Assembly: GCF_038396675.1 (NCBI RefSeq)
Contig: NC_088927.1
Location: forward strand, 37,909,501-37,973,500
Reading direction: 5' to 3'
Length of the DNA stretch: 64,000 bases
From: Hydra vulgaris
Lineage: Eukaryota; Cnidaria; Hydrozoa; Anthoathecata; Hydridae
Of the stretch, positions 13,030 to 27,721 are shown in pieces; within the stretch, counting starts at the first letter, position 1, and each line of letters opens with the position of its first letter. Under the pieces are notes generated by a model. That model saw nothing but the letters and a program-made list of their open reading frames with translations, was not told where the DNA came from and made no database searches. A program made the translations under genes and the position numbers.

Positions 13030-13238
13030 TAATGTTAATTCATCCTCCAAGACCGAGAGTTTCTTAATTGTGGTTATAACCCTCTCTCAACTCAAAAACT
13101 CCGAAACAAGAACCTTGCCGAATAAGAACGCTGCACAAAGAAACAAGTTGAGCGCGGTACTACCAGGGATATGGTGGGAATCGAACTCGGAACCACTCGC
13201 TTATGAAGCGAGCGCTCTACCACTACACCACTACCGCA
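13030..13238 (-). mobile_element. tRNA-derived SINE, copy 1
   Basis: On the minus strand the element starts with a tRNA-like head (13238 down to about 13165). It has an A-box-like segment (gtagtggtagagcg), an anticodon-arm-like hairpin with CTCGC/GCGAG stem and loop TTCATAA (CAT in the anticodon position), and a B box (gagttcgattccc). A shared non-tRNA body follows, which includes tgagcgcggta on the plus side and gagagagggttataacc near its 3' part. A second copy lies at 32836-33060 in the same orientation. The long conserved body shows that this is a SINE and not a working tRNA gene. Confidence 0.75.
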
Positions 13239-13242
13239 TAAA

Positions 13243-13357
13243 GTTTGAACACCACCTCGTATCAGTAGCCAAAAAAACCCAAAAATATTGAGACTACAAT
13301 ACAAAATTCGCAGATTATAGTTTCAAATTCAAATCACAGCATTATATTTATAACATG

Positions 13358-13451
<94 letters not shown>

Positions 13452-13515
13452 TACATGTTTTAAATGTATGATATATATATATATATATATATATATCATA
13501 CATGTTTTAAATGTA

Positions 13516-13581
<66 letters not shown>

Positions 13582-13702
13582 TACATGTTTTAAATATAGT
13601 GCTGTGGTTTAAATTTGAAACTATAATTTGCGAATTTTGTATTATAGTGTAAATATTCTTGGGTATTTTTGGCTGCAGATACGAGTTGGTGTTCGAATTT
13701 AA
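13243..13702. repeat. Foldback with (TA)n arrays in the centre
   Basis: The left arm (about 13243-13360) and right arm (about 13585-13702) are imperfect inverted repeats of about 115 bp. For example, the left arm's tacaatacaaaattcgcaga pairs with the right arm's gcgaattttgtattatagtg. The centre holds three TA runs separated by the palindrome atcatacatgttttaaatgtatgat, which occurs twice. It looks like a MITE or foldback element whose loop grew by TA expansion. Confidence 0.7.
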
Positions 13703-13999
13703 ATGCAGTTAATGCTGTAAAAGAAAATTTGGTATCTATTATTTTGGTGTTAAATGAAATTCAAAATGATCGTTCGAATAGAGATGCGTTATAACTAAAT
13801 CGTTGAGCAAATGTTTATATACGTATAAGTTTATTGCATTTTTATATGTGTGATATTTAATTCTGGAGCGTATAAACAATGTAAGTCTATCTCTACAAAA
13901 AAGAGATCAGAACATTTACAAATCCTCTATACTAATAAAAGGCCTTAAAATAATTTTCAATATTTTAGAAGTGATGAAATTAATAAAGGTTTTAGTCAG

Positions 14000-14410
14000 A
14001 TTAAAAAATATGTGAACAAATGAACATAGAATTTATAAAAGAACGAATAAGAAAAAAAGAGAAAATATCGGTGGAGTTTGGTGAAGATGAAACAGAAAAC
14101 TTCGAAACAATAAAAATTTCATGCCGTGCAGTACTTGATAGTGTAATAATGCAGTTAACTGAAAGATTTAAAAATCATAAAATTATTGCAGAAGAATTTA
14201 ACTTTTTAACAGATTAAATGTGCCATTTGGAATTGTTAAATATTTTAGGAGAATGGGAACCGCAAGAATCATTCCCAAACATTAAAAAAAATTTAAAATT
14301 GTTTCTTGCATTGCCATTTACTGTAGCTATGGGTTAAACAAGTTTTAGCAAATTGAAACTAATAAAAAACTATTTACGATTGACATCTGCCGAAGAAAGG
14401 ACTTGTCAAA
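14000..14410 (+). pseudogene. hAT transposase C-terminal fragment
   Basis: The plus strand reads RAVLDSVIMQLTERFKNHKI and, after two stops, LPFTVAMG, a stop, then TSFSKLKLIKNYLRLTSAEE. The second block is the hAT dimerisation motif (usual form LPVSVAxxERSFSKLKLIKxYLRSTM). The first block matches the region just upstream in THAP12/ZMYM-like hAT proteins. The conserved Glu-Arg before SFSKL is lost to a stop. The fragment abuts an oppositely oriented mariner-like remnant at about 14411. This is a dead transposon end. Confidence 0.7.
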
Positions 14411-15240
14411 TATCTTTAATGTTTTTGCAAAGCTTTTTTGTTTTTTTCATTTTTCTTTTAATAATAGCCCAGTACTTTTCAATAACTCTCAATTCTGGGC
14501 AGTTTGAAGGATTTTCTGTTTTAGGCACAAATTTCACATTATTTTATAAGTTAAATCAGGCCAGAACACAGATCTGTTTTTGCGTGATTTAATGAGAGGT
14601 AAAAGGCGCTTTTGCAAACATTCTTTAACATATATTTGACCAGAAAGTGTGGACTGAGAAATACAAGGTGCTGATTTTTTGCCACAACTGCAAATAGCTT
14701 GCCAAAGTTTTTTAGCGAACTTGTCCTGTTTTGTGTATTTAAATTTTTTATCTGCTTTTCCTCTATATTTGGCAATATAATAAACAGCACTAGAAATTTG
14801 TTGATGATCGTACTTGATATAAGTTTCATCGTCTTCAATAATACAGAAATTTTTAGAAATAAAATTGTCATACAAATTTCTGCCGCGGGTTCTAGCACTT
14901 TTTTTGTTGAGTTTCAGAACAGTTGGGCACTTTTTGTGCTCTGAAAGAATGAAAACCATGTTTGTTTTTAACTTTTGCAACAAAACTATGAAAAAATCTA
15001 TATATTTTTGTGCGTTCCCTTAGTGAAAGGCTTGAGTCATTCTTAAAACTGTTAACCAGTTTTCTAACTAGTTTTATATTTTTTGGGGGGCGACCACAAC
15101 AACAACAAGATATTCCTCTCCTCCATAGGATTCTGCAAGCTGCATGTCTGTGACTTCTGGGTTTTGCTTAATAATAGTTAAGCGAGGATTTAAATAATAT
15201 TCAATAGCCATTAAAAGAATGTTGTCATCGAAATCCTAAA
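14350..15240 (-). pseudogene. mariner/Tc1-like (IS630-type) transposase remnant
   Basis: Minus-strand frames 14534-14983 and the sequence to their left give NFCIIEDDETYI (first Asp), KKLWQAICSCGKKSAP, a QIYVKECLQKRLLPLI stretch with VFWPDLTY (second Asp), and, after a frame change, NCPELRVIEKYWAIIKRK (third acidic residue and the PELRPIE motif). The right part (about 15060-15240) would hold the N-terminal HTH but is too degraded to read cleanly. The same family occurs three times in the 3.28-kb tandem array (KRLLPFIHKYHG, FWPDLA). Several frameshifts make it inactive. Confidence 0.7.
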
Positions 15241-15370
15241 ATAAACACACACAAAAAAAAGTTTAATAATCCTTATTATTCATAAAGGAAAGTCCATCTA
15301 AACAAGTTTAACTTTTAACTAAGCAGGAAAAAAATTATTATAATACCCTATCATGACATACTTGTAGTGT

Positions 15371-16215
<845 letters not shown>

Positions 16216-16219
16216 TAAG

Positions 16220-17525
16220 AAACTAATGGTTTATTATATAAATTGTTAATAATTATTAATACCTAATGCAATTAGCTTTAGATATATGTAAACGAAGATC
16301 TAAATGAAAGGTTACTGTACCCGGACACAAAAATTTACAATTTATTAAAAACTTGAAGACCTTAATTTTTTTATTCTGCCTAAATATTTTCCCAAACAGA
16401 AAAATGACTGTTTTTTTGTGTTACTTAACAAAAAAAACTACTTCATACAGAAAATGGTTTTGTAGTCACAGTCATCACAAAATTTGAAGTTGCCTGTTGT
16501 GCAATAAACAAAGATATTATTTATTATATATGTGTTTTTTTAAAGATATTATTTATTATATACGTGTTTGCTTTTTGTTCTAATTATTAGAGCAAAAGCG
16601 TATATAATAAATAATATAAAAAATAAGTATGTGTATTGAAGTCAAGTACTAATTAGAACAAGTCCATATTCTAATTTAATTAGTATATGGATTTGTTATA
16701 ATTAGTAATTTTTTTTTTTAATATTTTTAATTTTTATTTTTATAATTTTTAATATCTATTTTATTTTAGACTTCAACTATACATTAACCTTGACTCTTCA
16801 TTGAAACATCTTTCCTAAAAGAAATAAAAAAGTATGACAGACAATGCAATAGAATAAACTGCCTAAAAAAACGGTTATTTTCATAGCCACATATATTTAA
16901 AAACATTGTTTTATCTGAACATTCATGTGTTTGTTACAGAGTAACTGAAGCAAGTTAAGTTTTTTATGTAAATAATTTTTTCATTATAATACAAATCTAT
17001 GATACTTTTCTGAATGTGAAGATACCTATGTTTATATATTATAATATTTGTTTTAATTGCATACTCTCCTTTGCATAAAGAAGATTCATTGACTAGGCTA
17101 AGAAGACATTTTTAAACTGCTTTTTCAGACAAGCTATAAAAAATTTACAGCTAGGTGATACAGCACTTTAAAAACAAAAATTCACAGTAAGTTTTTTTTA
17201 ATTAACAAAATCTTTATATTTACCAACATTATTTCATTTTAGTGATACTGTTGAGAAACAGTTAGTTGAATACTGTTGCAAAATGGTTTTAATTTAGTAA
17301 TTTTCAAGATCTGAAATTTACTCTATTGATCATTAACTAACAGTTTAGGAAAGAAAAAAAAAATCTAAGGTAAGAATAATTTTGTTTATTGTTAACATCA
17401 AAAAATGGTTTTTATATTCAAATATACAAATATAAGATTAAAATTTTTAGCCAAGAGTAAAAGAATATAATCCTGGTGATATTAAAACCCTAGTTATTCC
17501 CTTTTTATTCTATGGTAAGATGAAA
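16220..17525. other. AT-rich sequence without a recognisable gene
   Basis: There is an inverted repeat near 16545-16620 (atattatttattatata... and its complement around a small loop). No reading frame with a recognisable domain was seen. Confidence 0.5.
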
Positions 17526-17526
17526 A

Positions 17527-19986
17527 CAGTGGTGGGGTTTAGCTAGTTCACACCGGTTTGCAAGAACCGGTTCCTGGACAGTAACATACTCTGCGAACCG
17601 GTTACTAAATCCTCAAAACATGTAACGAAATATAGGGCTCTCACAATATTTAATTACTCGGAGTGGTCACACAACAAAAATGGCTTCCCTGACGAAGGCA
17701 AAACACATATAATCTCTTAGAATTACAAATATTGGATATTACACCATATTACATCAAAATATTGAAGACAACTTTAATAAATTAAGTTATTATGTTATAA
17801 ATAATAGTTTAAATTGATATGAGATCCAAAGCTAACAATGTTATATAGCGTTCGATAGACATTATGATCGCCACATTGTGAAAGAGTCTTATATTAGTTC
17901 ATTAGTTCCTGAAAATGAAGAGACAGCAGAGGATATTCCACTTTGTACAGAAAGTAAGGTACTCTGGATGAGACTGCTTTGTCTTCAGATCCTGTTACTG
18001 CATCCCTGCATAATGCTATGGTAGAAGAAGAAACAGATACCATATTAGTTCCTAATGCAGTGCTACAAAAGAACAATGCTGATTCATCTCAGGATACTAT
18101 GCTGCAGGAAAAAATGAGCACCACCTCAGCTCCCAACGCTGTTCAGCAAGAAAAACAACTTCCAGACTGCTGGAGTATGAAGCAGTATGATTCATTTAAA
18201 CAAAAATATGATGGAATAATTACGCAGGACAAAAAACTTGTTTGCTTTCATTGTGGAAAATTTGATTCTCTGAATATGAAAAGCATAGATATTTCAATAG
18301 AATGGAAAAAGTGTCAAGTATTAGTATCAGGGAAGAACAAACAACACAGCAAGCTTACCTCAGAAAGAAAATGAACGCTCATTTTACATCCAAGGGTCAT
18401 GCAGTTTGTGTAAATCAAGTTGATGCCTGTAAATATGATACCATTGCCAAAAGCATTGATAAAGCTAATGAGAAGTACATCAGTTCAACATGCAAAGTTT
18501 TCAACACAGTGTATAGCTTAGCAAAAAGGTTTCTGGCTTCATTCCCGCAAAATTGCAGCAAAAATAGTATCTCACATTGCAAAGGACATTAGAGGTCAAA
18601 GAAGAAGGCCGTAAATATGTGTCATCGTTGATGAAGTTTATACAATATCAAATAAGCCTGTTCTTACAATCTATGTGAAAGTGGAAGATAATGAGCTGTC
18701 TTCAATGATTTTCCTAAGACTTGCGGAACTTGAAGGACAAGGAGGAGAAAACATGCATATGTGTTTAGTAGAAACGTTGAATAGTGTTGGTTTTGGTATG
18801 GATTTTTGAAAAAGAATCTCATTGCTTTTTGCTTAGATGGGGCCAGTGTGATGCTCGGACAATCGTCAGGTGTGGGTGTTAGACTGAAAAATTTTTTTCC
18901 TAACATTATACTTTGGCATTGCTTAAACCATCAGCTGCAACTTGTTTTGGATGATGCCATATAGAAAATAAAACAAGTTAATCACTTCAAAATCTTTATG
19001 GATAAGATATATTCAATCTTTCACCAGTCAAACCAAAATCAAATGCAGCTGTACAGTATTTCTCAGCAGCTGGGACAGGAGATCTTGAAAATAGGCAGAG
19101 TTTTAGGGCCAAGATGGGCTGAGTGTAGTTTGAGAGCAGCATAAGCAATTTGGCGGATTTATTTTTTTCTGCATGAATTTTTCTGCAGTGATGCAAAGTT
19201 TTTAGGAATAGCTGCACGGATGTCTAAAAATTATTTCTTACATGACTTGGCACTCATGTTAGATATACTTCTTGAAATTTCTCTTCTTTCAAATGCATTG
19301 CAAGCCAGAAGCGTATCACTGCCAATGGCTGAGAAACTAATTTAGAGGACAGTAAAAGCAATTGAAATGCTCAAGAAAGATAGAGGACAACATAAAAAAG
19401 AAATTTATGTAAAACTAGACTTTGAAAACTTCAAGAAAATAGGTTTTACTGAAAATTCTAAGTTTGTCAATTTTCTAAGTGAGAAGCGGTTGGATTCTTT
19501 AATCCAGATCACACAGATCTGGATTAAAGGGTTAATGGATTCCAACCATTTGTCAAGTAGAGACAATTATAAAGGTTCACATCTAGTGCATGATCTCATA
19601 AACTTGGTAGAAGTTAAATCATGGAACATTGAAGAGGTCACTATACCATGGATGGAGGCAGAAGAAAAACTTTGCATGTTTCAGGAAATTTGCTGCTACA
19701 AAATTGATGTTAATGATTTTAGAAACTTTGTTGAAAGTACAATACAGATGAAAACTACACCATACCACCAAGTATTAGAAAGGCCAAAAGTATTGTGAAC
19801 ACCATAGCAGTCAGTTCAGCAAAAGCTGTAAGAGGCTTTTCAAAAATGAATAATATCTATTCAAATAAAAGAAGTAGGTTTTTTGTTGAAAATGTGAACA
19901 ATTTAATGACTGCTGTGAACAATTTAATGAAATGTGAACAATTTAATGATTTGCTGGGTCAATCACTAGAAGATTGGGATCCCTAA
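17527..19986 (+). pseudogene. hAT element, KIAA1586-like transposase, decayed
   Basis: The sequence at 17527 starts cagtggtgggg and contains repeated ACCGGTT words, typical of one class of hAT ends. The coding remnant runs from about 17880. It has an acidic/Gln-rich N-terminus, a zinc-finger-like CWSMKQYDSFKQ and KKLVCFHCGKF segment, LRKKMNAHFTSKGHAV, then DEVYTISNKPVL, FCLDGASVMLGQSSGVGVRL with WHCLNHQLQLVLDDAI (RNase-H-like core, with the conserved CxxH-type segment), and finally the dimerisation motif SSAKAVRGFSKMNNIYSNKR near 19810-19870. At least five stops and two frame changes interrupt it. The domain order fits transposase-derived proteins of the KIAA1586 type. No right-hand TIR was found. 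Confidence 0.7.
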
Positions 19987-19989
19987 TCA

Positions 19990-20465
19990 TCTGTAAAATC
20001 ATGGCAAAAGTAATGTTTTTATTGAGTTAACATTTCATTATGTATAATTTTAATATCATAGTTTTAAAATGATATTTCAAATAGTATACCAACTTTTACT
20101 TTTAAAAAATATATTTGTCAACATGTTTTATCAAATTTTTAACATATTCTAAATACCAATAAATATTACCACATATTTTATTAAATATTATATTATTCTG
20201 TTGATTACAATTTTCTAGATCAATAAATTGATAATTGATGTTAGTAACAAATATTTGGATGAAATTATAAATATGTGTAAAACATTTAAAAGTATTTTTA
20301 CATTTGTAATATCGTATATGTTTCCTTTTCTTTTTACAGTTAAATTATTTTAACTATATAACTTTTTCATTTTGTTAAATTAAATGACAGGAAATGCTGT
20401 ATTTGTGTTATTTATTAATATTAACTTTAAGAATTTGTTCCACATGTTATTCAAGATCATACTTC
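19990..20465. other. AT-rich sequence without a recognisable gene
   Basis: This is non-coding sequence between the hAT remnant and the next repeat. The hAT right end is expected here but is not visible. Confidence 0.4.
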
Positions 20466-20469
20466 TCCT

Positions 20470-20665
20470 CAATAAGGAAAAATGAGGTTGGCAATAATTT
20501 GCAGACCTTAATCTGTTAAAGGTTGGCATCAGGTCTGCCAAAAAATTGAAACAGGTTTTACCATAAAAAAGAGAAACAAGGTCTGCAATTTTTTGCTGAC
20601 CTTTTACACTTCTAGGTCCGCAGTTAGGTTAGCATTGCAGAATGCCGATCCTAATTCCAAAGGCT
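20470..20665 (+). mobile_element. Short interspersed repeat with AGGTCnGCA motifs, copy 1
   Basis: This non-coding repeat of about 195 bp contains several aggt(c/t)(t/g)gca words in both orientations. The same sequence occurs inverted at 26575-26765 (for example ggaaaaatgaggt(t/c)ggcaat and cagttaggtt(a/g)(a/g)cattgc). Both copies end against long TA arrays. It is probably a MITE-like family. Confidence 0.7.
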
Positions 20666-21154
<489 letters not shown>

Positions 21155-21181
21155 TGGATTTGCCATCAAGTTTTAATAGTG

Positions 21182-21720
21182 TTACACCAAGACTTTACGA
21201 GCTTTTCTGGCAGCAAAGTTAAAAGTTACAACACCATAATTAACTTTCTTTACAAGATCTGTTTCAATTGAAAGGATAAGACAATTGTTAAGAAAATCTT
21301 TTCCTATAGTAACTCTAAGGGAGTATTTAACAAGAGCCATCTTGCTAAAAGATCTCTCGCCTTTAGCCACAGATACTGGCAAAGTAAAAAAGATTCTAAG
21401 ACAGATATCTATATAGCATATCCAGGGGAAATTTCCTTTGAATCCATTTGCATAAATGCTATTCAGAAAATCTAAGGGTCGATCATGTGTCAGTGGATAG
21501 TGTAAACAGACAAAAAATGGCGGAACTCATCAATAAATTTGTCTTCATTAAAGATCATTTGAATACAGAAATACGAGATCATTAACTTTTCTTGACTGAA
21601 CAATTCTTGACTGTTTTTTAAGTCCAAGTTGATGTCAGGCGAATACCAGATAAAGGAAATTATTCTACATTGCTGTTTGAAAGCTTGAAGTCTTAATTTT
21701 TTTATTGGATGTTTTCAATT
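21182..21720 (-). pseudogene. hAT transposase C-terminal fragment
   Basis: The minus-strand frame 21182-21382 reads MPVSVAKGERSFSKMALVKY and SLRVTIGKDFLNNCLILSIE. This is a well-preserved hAT dimerisation motif with ERSFSK intact. The frames to its right (to about 21720) can be read as EFRHFLSVYTIH and similar pieces with stops. This is a truncated copy, different from the hAT at 17.5-20 kb. Confidence 0.75.
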
Positions 21721-21899
21721 TTTTATTTGGCATACCGATAATTTTTTTTTTGTCATCTGATGATGCCTCTTAAACCTGATGCGTGAGGAAAACGGATCCT
21801 CCACCCTCTGTGGACTCCTGTATTTATGCATATATACATGCATATACTTATTTATATATCCATGTATATATATGTGTATATATTTCTACATAAACATAA

Positions 21900-21914
21900 A
21901 TATATTTATATATT

Positions 21915-21969
<55 letters not shown>

Positions 21970-21971
21970 TG

Positions 21972-22049
<78 letters not shown>

Positions 22050-22060
22050 CAAATTTTTTA
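21900..22060. repeat. (TA)n array inside a 17-bp inverted repeat
   Basis: The arms aaaatttgtatatgtat (21964-21980) and the exact reverse complement (22041-22057) enclose a TA run. A further TA run lies to the left at 21917-21962. Confidence 0.85.
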
Positions 22061-22690
22061 TTTTTTGATGTCATTTAAGAAAGTTATGAGTTTTTTAGGC
22101 ACAAAAATTTTAATAGGGAAAGTTGAATAATGTTGTGACCGCAACTTGTAATTATCAACTTAAATTAATCATAACTTTCGTAAAAATGATCCAATTTACA
22201 TAAATTTGGTATCACTTGAAAGCTGGAGTAAATACAAATGATCGGGGGCGCGTGGGGGGGGCGGATAGTGCCTCTGACACCCACCCAAAAGTGGATTAGT
22301 TTTTTGTAATAAACAACATAAGTCAATGAGATTCAAAATTTATTTGTTGATAAATGAGTGATCAATAGAAAGTTAAAGAAAAAATCAATTGTCTCTGGGT
22401 AGCAAAGATTAATGGGTATTCAGGGGAGTATATAGGTGGTAGGAGGGTTGGTGTGTGGTAGGTAGTTAAGGTTGGTGGCGTAAGTAAATAATTTTCAAAA
22501 GTTTATGTTTTTAGGTAAAACAAAATATCTAGGAAAAAAAATGCAGTAAATGAAAAAAAAAGGGTCAACACAAACTGATAGTTATATTCATTTATTTCAT
22601 AAAAGTTAAAACTACAAAAACTTCAAAGCCGCATAATGTTTTTAAAAGATATGTGACTATGAAAATAGCCTTTTTTAAATATTAACCAAC
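22061..22690. other. Intergenic sequence with a GC-rich island
   Basis: This holds no gene I can support. It contains an unusual G-rich stretch for this region (gggggcgcgtggggggggcgg near 22244) and a purine-rich GGTGGTAGGAGGGTTGGTG run near 22435-22475. Confidence 0.5.
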
Positions 22691-24670
22691 ACTTAGTTTT
22701 CAGGATAACATAAGGTCTCCATAGATTATATCAGCAGCAAGTTCGTATTTTGAAATGTCATAATCCACTGCATCATTATCATAGGATTCATTATCTTTCC
22801 AGTATGCTACAACACAAACTGGCTTACCATTTTTTACCTTCATTTTTTCAAGTTTACCAAAATAAAGAACTGCTTCTTGCATTTCTGAATTAAACCATAA
22901 ATGGCAAATGTTTCTACCAACTACTGTATCTGATAGCATATCGGAGAGGTCTGATAATTGCTTAGACTCGAGTTCTTGATTTTTTGTTGAAATATCTGAC
23001 CAACTAAGGTTTTGAATTTGAAGAGCCAATGTTTTTCTACTTTTATCCTCTTTTTTTTGCTTCTTCAACATGTTACGACCAATCATTTCAAGCTTTATTT
23101 CATAAATATTTTTTTTATTTAACTCTCTCTTTTTTCTGGTTTTATTTATTGTCCAGTAGACAACTTTCATTTTCTCATCTTTATCTACTTGGTCAATGTA
23201 ATCACTTACATTATTTTTTATTGCTCTTAATTTTGATGACAAAAAACATAAAGTAGAGTTAGGAGCACGATGTTTAGCAGCACTGAACATACCCATGACT
23301 TCTTCTGCATCAATATTATGAAGCCTGGCTGTCTGCGTCTCTTTTATAAGTTGTTCTGATACCTCCAAATTAAAATATCTTTTATACTGTCTTTCTAAAA
23401 CAGCAATAATAGTTGATAAACAGGATACAATCATTTGTTCAACTTCTTTTTCTTTTGGGCACACCAAAGCAATTTCTTCAAAGATCTTATCATTTTCAAT
23501 TATATTTCCAAACAAATCTTTTGTGCTAAAACAATATAGGATTGTCTTTTACATGATAAAGATTTTTTTAAACATTTTCAACCAATTTTATCCCTTCAAT
23601 ATGGCTTAAACTTCCTGTAGCTGACTGATAAAATAATGTCATCCATGGTCCTGTTAAAGTCTTTCCCAATAGCCCTAAGACGCACATTTCTTTTTTAGCT
23701 GTTTCATTAATAAAGTCTATTCTTAAACTACTTTGTAGCCCTCCACATGAAACTGTACTGGTACTTAAAAATTTAATAAATAAGTTGTAATGCTGGATTA
23801 ATATACCACATATATGAAACAAAATATGCAATCTGTTCCCTCTGTAACGAGGAATGAGTCCTTTGGGAAGTTTCATCTCATCTAAAAAGATTTAAAAACC
23901 TTTAGGATTTCCTTTACCATCTTTGTATCGCATCTTATTCAATTGTAAACTATATTACCAGCGATACAATCTTTCCCAAACAGCGCTCCATTTTGTGTTT
24001 CAATCATTTTTAATGCAGACCTGCATGAGCTGGATATTGTTTCAAGAGGGTGTAAGTGAAATTAAGTTCATTTAAAACTTTTCCCCATGAAGAATTTATT
24101 AGCTGAACAGTTGCATGATTTATGGCAACACTGTCAGTCATAGAGTTTGTAATGTTTTGAATAATTTTTGAGCGGCTCTTTTGATAGTCACAATTATGGA
24201 AATCAGAATACAAAAAGGCAAGTTGATCTATTGAAGATACAACATGAGTTTGATAATCGTGTGCAGTACCACCTGACAACTGATCTATTGCTATAACATG
24301 AAACTGTGTTTTGGTTGTAAAATGAATAGAGTTTATATGTACTCCTTCTTGGGTTGTTGCATCAAAACCAAGGGTAAAATTGGCTGTAGAAATCGCAACT
24401 TCAGCAGCATGAAGGTCGCTGATTATACCTAATTCACAAACCATCTCTTCAACTGTGCTACGATGTGGGAAATTTTCTATATGTGCAATGCCTAAATGTT
24501 TAAAAATTTTTGGAAACAAAATTGGAATACTTTTTCTTGGTACCTGGTTAACAATGGCATCATAAATCATTAATCGTAGCTGCCATGTAAATGTTTTTTT
24601 ATCTTTTTTGAATGGCAAATGTTCATTAGCAGAATCCTTTAACTTATCCAATATGTATAGCAAGTTCATA
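22690..24670 (-). pseudogene. Transposon-like protein family of unknown type, decayed
   Basis: Three minus-strand frames read in one direction. 24669-24010 (about 219 aa) has KKTFTWQLRLMIYDAIV, IENFPHRSTVEEMVCELGII, TLGFDATTQEGVHINSIHF, a GGTAHDYQTHV motif and MTDSVAINHATVQLI. 23876-23568 has MKLPKGLIPRYRGNRLHILF and GPWMTLFYQSATG. 23515-22700 (271 aa) is Lys/Glu-rich. I recall this arrangement (an FDATT core, then ITNSMTDxxAxNH, then LPRGLIPRYRGNRLH) as a repetitive cnidarian/invertebrate family. An RNase-H-like (DDE) core is plausible but not shown. Stops and frame changes lie between the three parts. I do not assign a superfamily. Confidence 0.5.
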
Positions 24671-24829
24671 CTTTCATGTTCTTTATCCGGTTATCTTTAA
24701 TCAAATTGGTATAACTCCAGTCATTTTGTTTTTCTTTCTTTTTAAGCTTTATTATCTTTATATGTTTTTTTAAACATTTATTTTCTTTTAGTATCAAACT
24801 TTTTGCTGAAACTTCGGCTAATTAAAATT

Positions 24830-26200
24830 AAACAAAATTAAAAATCTTAAATATTTGAATAAGATCTCCTCTCTTCCTTCTTTCTGACAATTTTGTTAAA
24901 CCAAGTATCTGTAAACGGTCTTCATACAGCAAGCTTCTTAAGTTCTTTATCATCCTTGTCACTCTGTGTTGCACCCTTTCTAATATTTCAATGTCACCTT
25001 TGCAGTTTGGTGACCAAACTGGCGCTGCAAATTCAATCAGAGGTCTAACAAAAGTATTATATAGTTGCTAGAGAATATGCTGATCCAAATGGACAAAAGT
25101 GTTTTTTATCATTCCCATTATTGCATTAGCTTTTGATGAACACGCTACTATGTGTTTCTTCCATTTCAGTGATGTATCAAAATTTACACCAAGATCACGT
25201 TCATGCGTAGAATTATTAATTTTTGACCCATTTACTGTGTAATTAAAATTTATGTTGTTTTTTCCATATTGCATTACTACACATTTACTTTCATTCAGTT
25301 TGATTAACCATTTTTCTGACCAATCTTCTATAATATTTAAATCTCTTTGAACTAATTTGGCGTCCTCAATTGAATATACAGCTGTTAAGATTTTAGTGTC
25401 GTCTGCATATATTTTCACCATATTTTTGATTTTTTCTGGCAAGTCATTTATGTATGCTATGAAAAGGAATGGCCTCAGAATGGATACCTGTGGAACGCCA
25501 CTTGATACTTTTTTCCATGTTGACACCGCTTCACCCTGGACAACTCTTTGAGTTCGATTATTCAGAAATGCCTCAATCCAGTTCAAAAATTTTCCTTTTA
25601 TTCCATAAGCATTCAACTTTAATAAAAGTCGCTTGTGTGGCACTGTATCAAATGCTTTCGCAAAATCTAGCATTATAACATCTACTGGTATGTTTTTTTG
25701 CTAGTTTCTGTGTGATAAAATTAAGTGTCTCTAAAAGATTTGTTGTACACGATCTCCGTTTTACGAAGCCATGTTGGCATTTTGAGATTATATTATGGTT
25801 GTCAAAAAAATTTTGCATTTCATTTCTTATAACTCCTTCAAATACTTTACATGCTATTGATGTGATTGACACAGGTCTGTAGTTGGATGTGTTTAGCTTA
25901 CATCCTTTTTTAAAAATTGGAGTCACATTTGCTGCGCGCCATTGTAGAGGAAGGTTACTTGTATTGTAAGATGATTTGTAGATTAATGTAAGTGGTAGTG
26001 CCAATGATTTTGCACAATGCTTTAGTAAAATAGGATGTAAATTATCCACACCACAAGCTTTATCTGTATTTAATTTTTCAAGACGATTCTGAATATCTAT
26101 GTAGTCAATAAAATTATCGTTTAGATCAAGTATGCAACTTATTAACCTTATTAATGCAACTATACCTATTCCTAAACCATCAACAAGTTTAGTAATATTG
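24830..26200 (-). pseudogene. Non-LTR retrotransposon (jockey/CR1-like) reverse transcriptase
   Basis: Reading on the minus strand from about 26100 the remnant gives DNLHPILLKHCAKSLALPL, a FKKGCKLNTSNYRPVSITSI segment (RT motif 1-2) and KCQHGFVKRRSCTTNLLE. After a one-base frame change at about 25680 it gives MLDFAKAFDTVPHKRLLLKL (motif A Asp), GVPQVSILRPFLFIAYINDL (motif B, altered from the usual GVPQGSVLGP), KIYADDTKIL (motif C, YADD kept), a thumb region to 25068, and QQLYNTFVRPLIEFAAPVWS past a stop (to about 24830). No endonuclease or ORF1 is present, so the copy is 5'-truncated. It is inactive because of the frameshift and stops. Confidence 0.8.
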
Positions 26201-26472
26201 TTAAGGCAGAGGATGACTTTGACGCTTCATGAAAAATTCGGAAACACTTTTTTAAGCATATTTCGGCTAACGTAAAATTGAAATTCACGCATCCCTACAT
26301 ATTTTTTACAACTATTAGTTTCATGCTAAACCCTAATGTTTTAATGCTAAAGTTGTAAAAAATATTTAGTTTTAATTATAAAAAATATATAAATACAGTT
26401 CTGTTTTAACTTAACTTATTTTAATTTACTTTAATTCATCGAGCAATCTCCTGAAGATATATGCAAACCAAA

Positions 26473-26475
<3 letters not shown>

Positions 26476-26560
<85 letters not shown>
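26476..26560. repeat. (TA)n microsatellite
   Basis: This TA run abuts the left edge of the short interspersed repeat at 26566-26770. Confidence 0.9.
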
Positions 26561-26563
<3 letters not shown>

Positions 26564-26565
26564 AC

Positions 26566-27720
<1,155 letters not shown>

Positions 27721-27721
27721 T

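Noticed and set aside
13165..13238. Functional tRNA-Met gene (minus strand), and its counterpart at 32990-33060
   Set aside because: A tRNA-like head and B box are present, but both copies continue into the same long non-tRNA body and differ in stem pairs, which fits a SINE.
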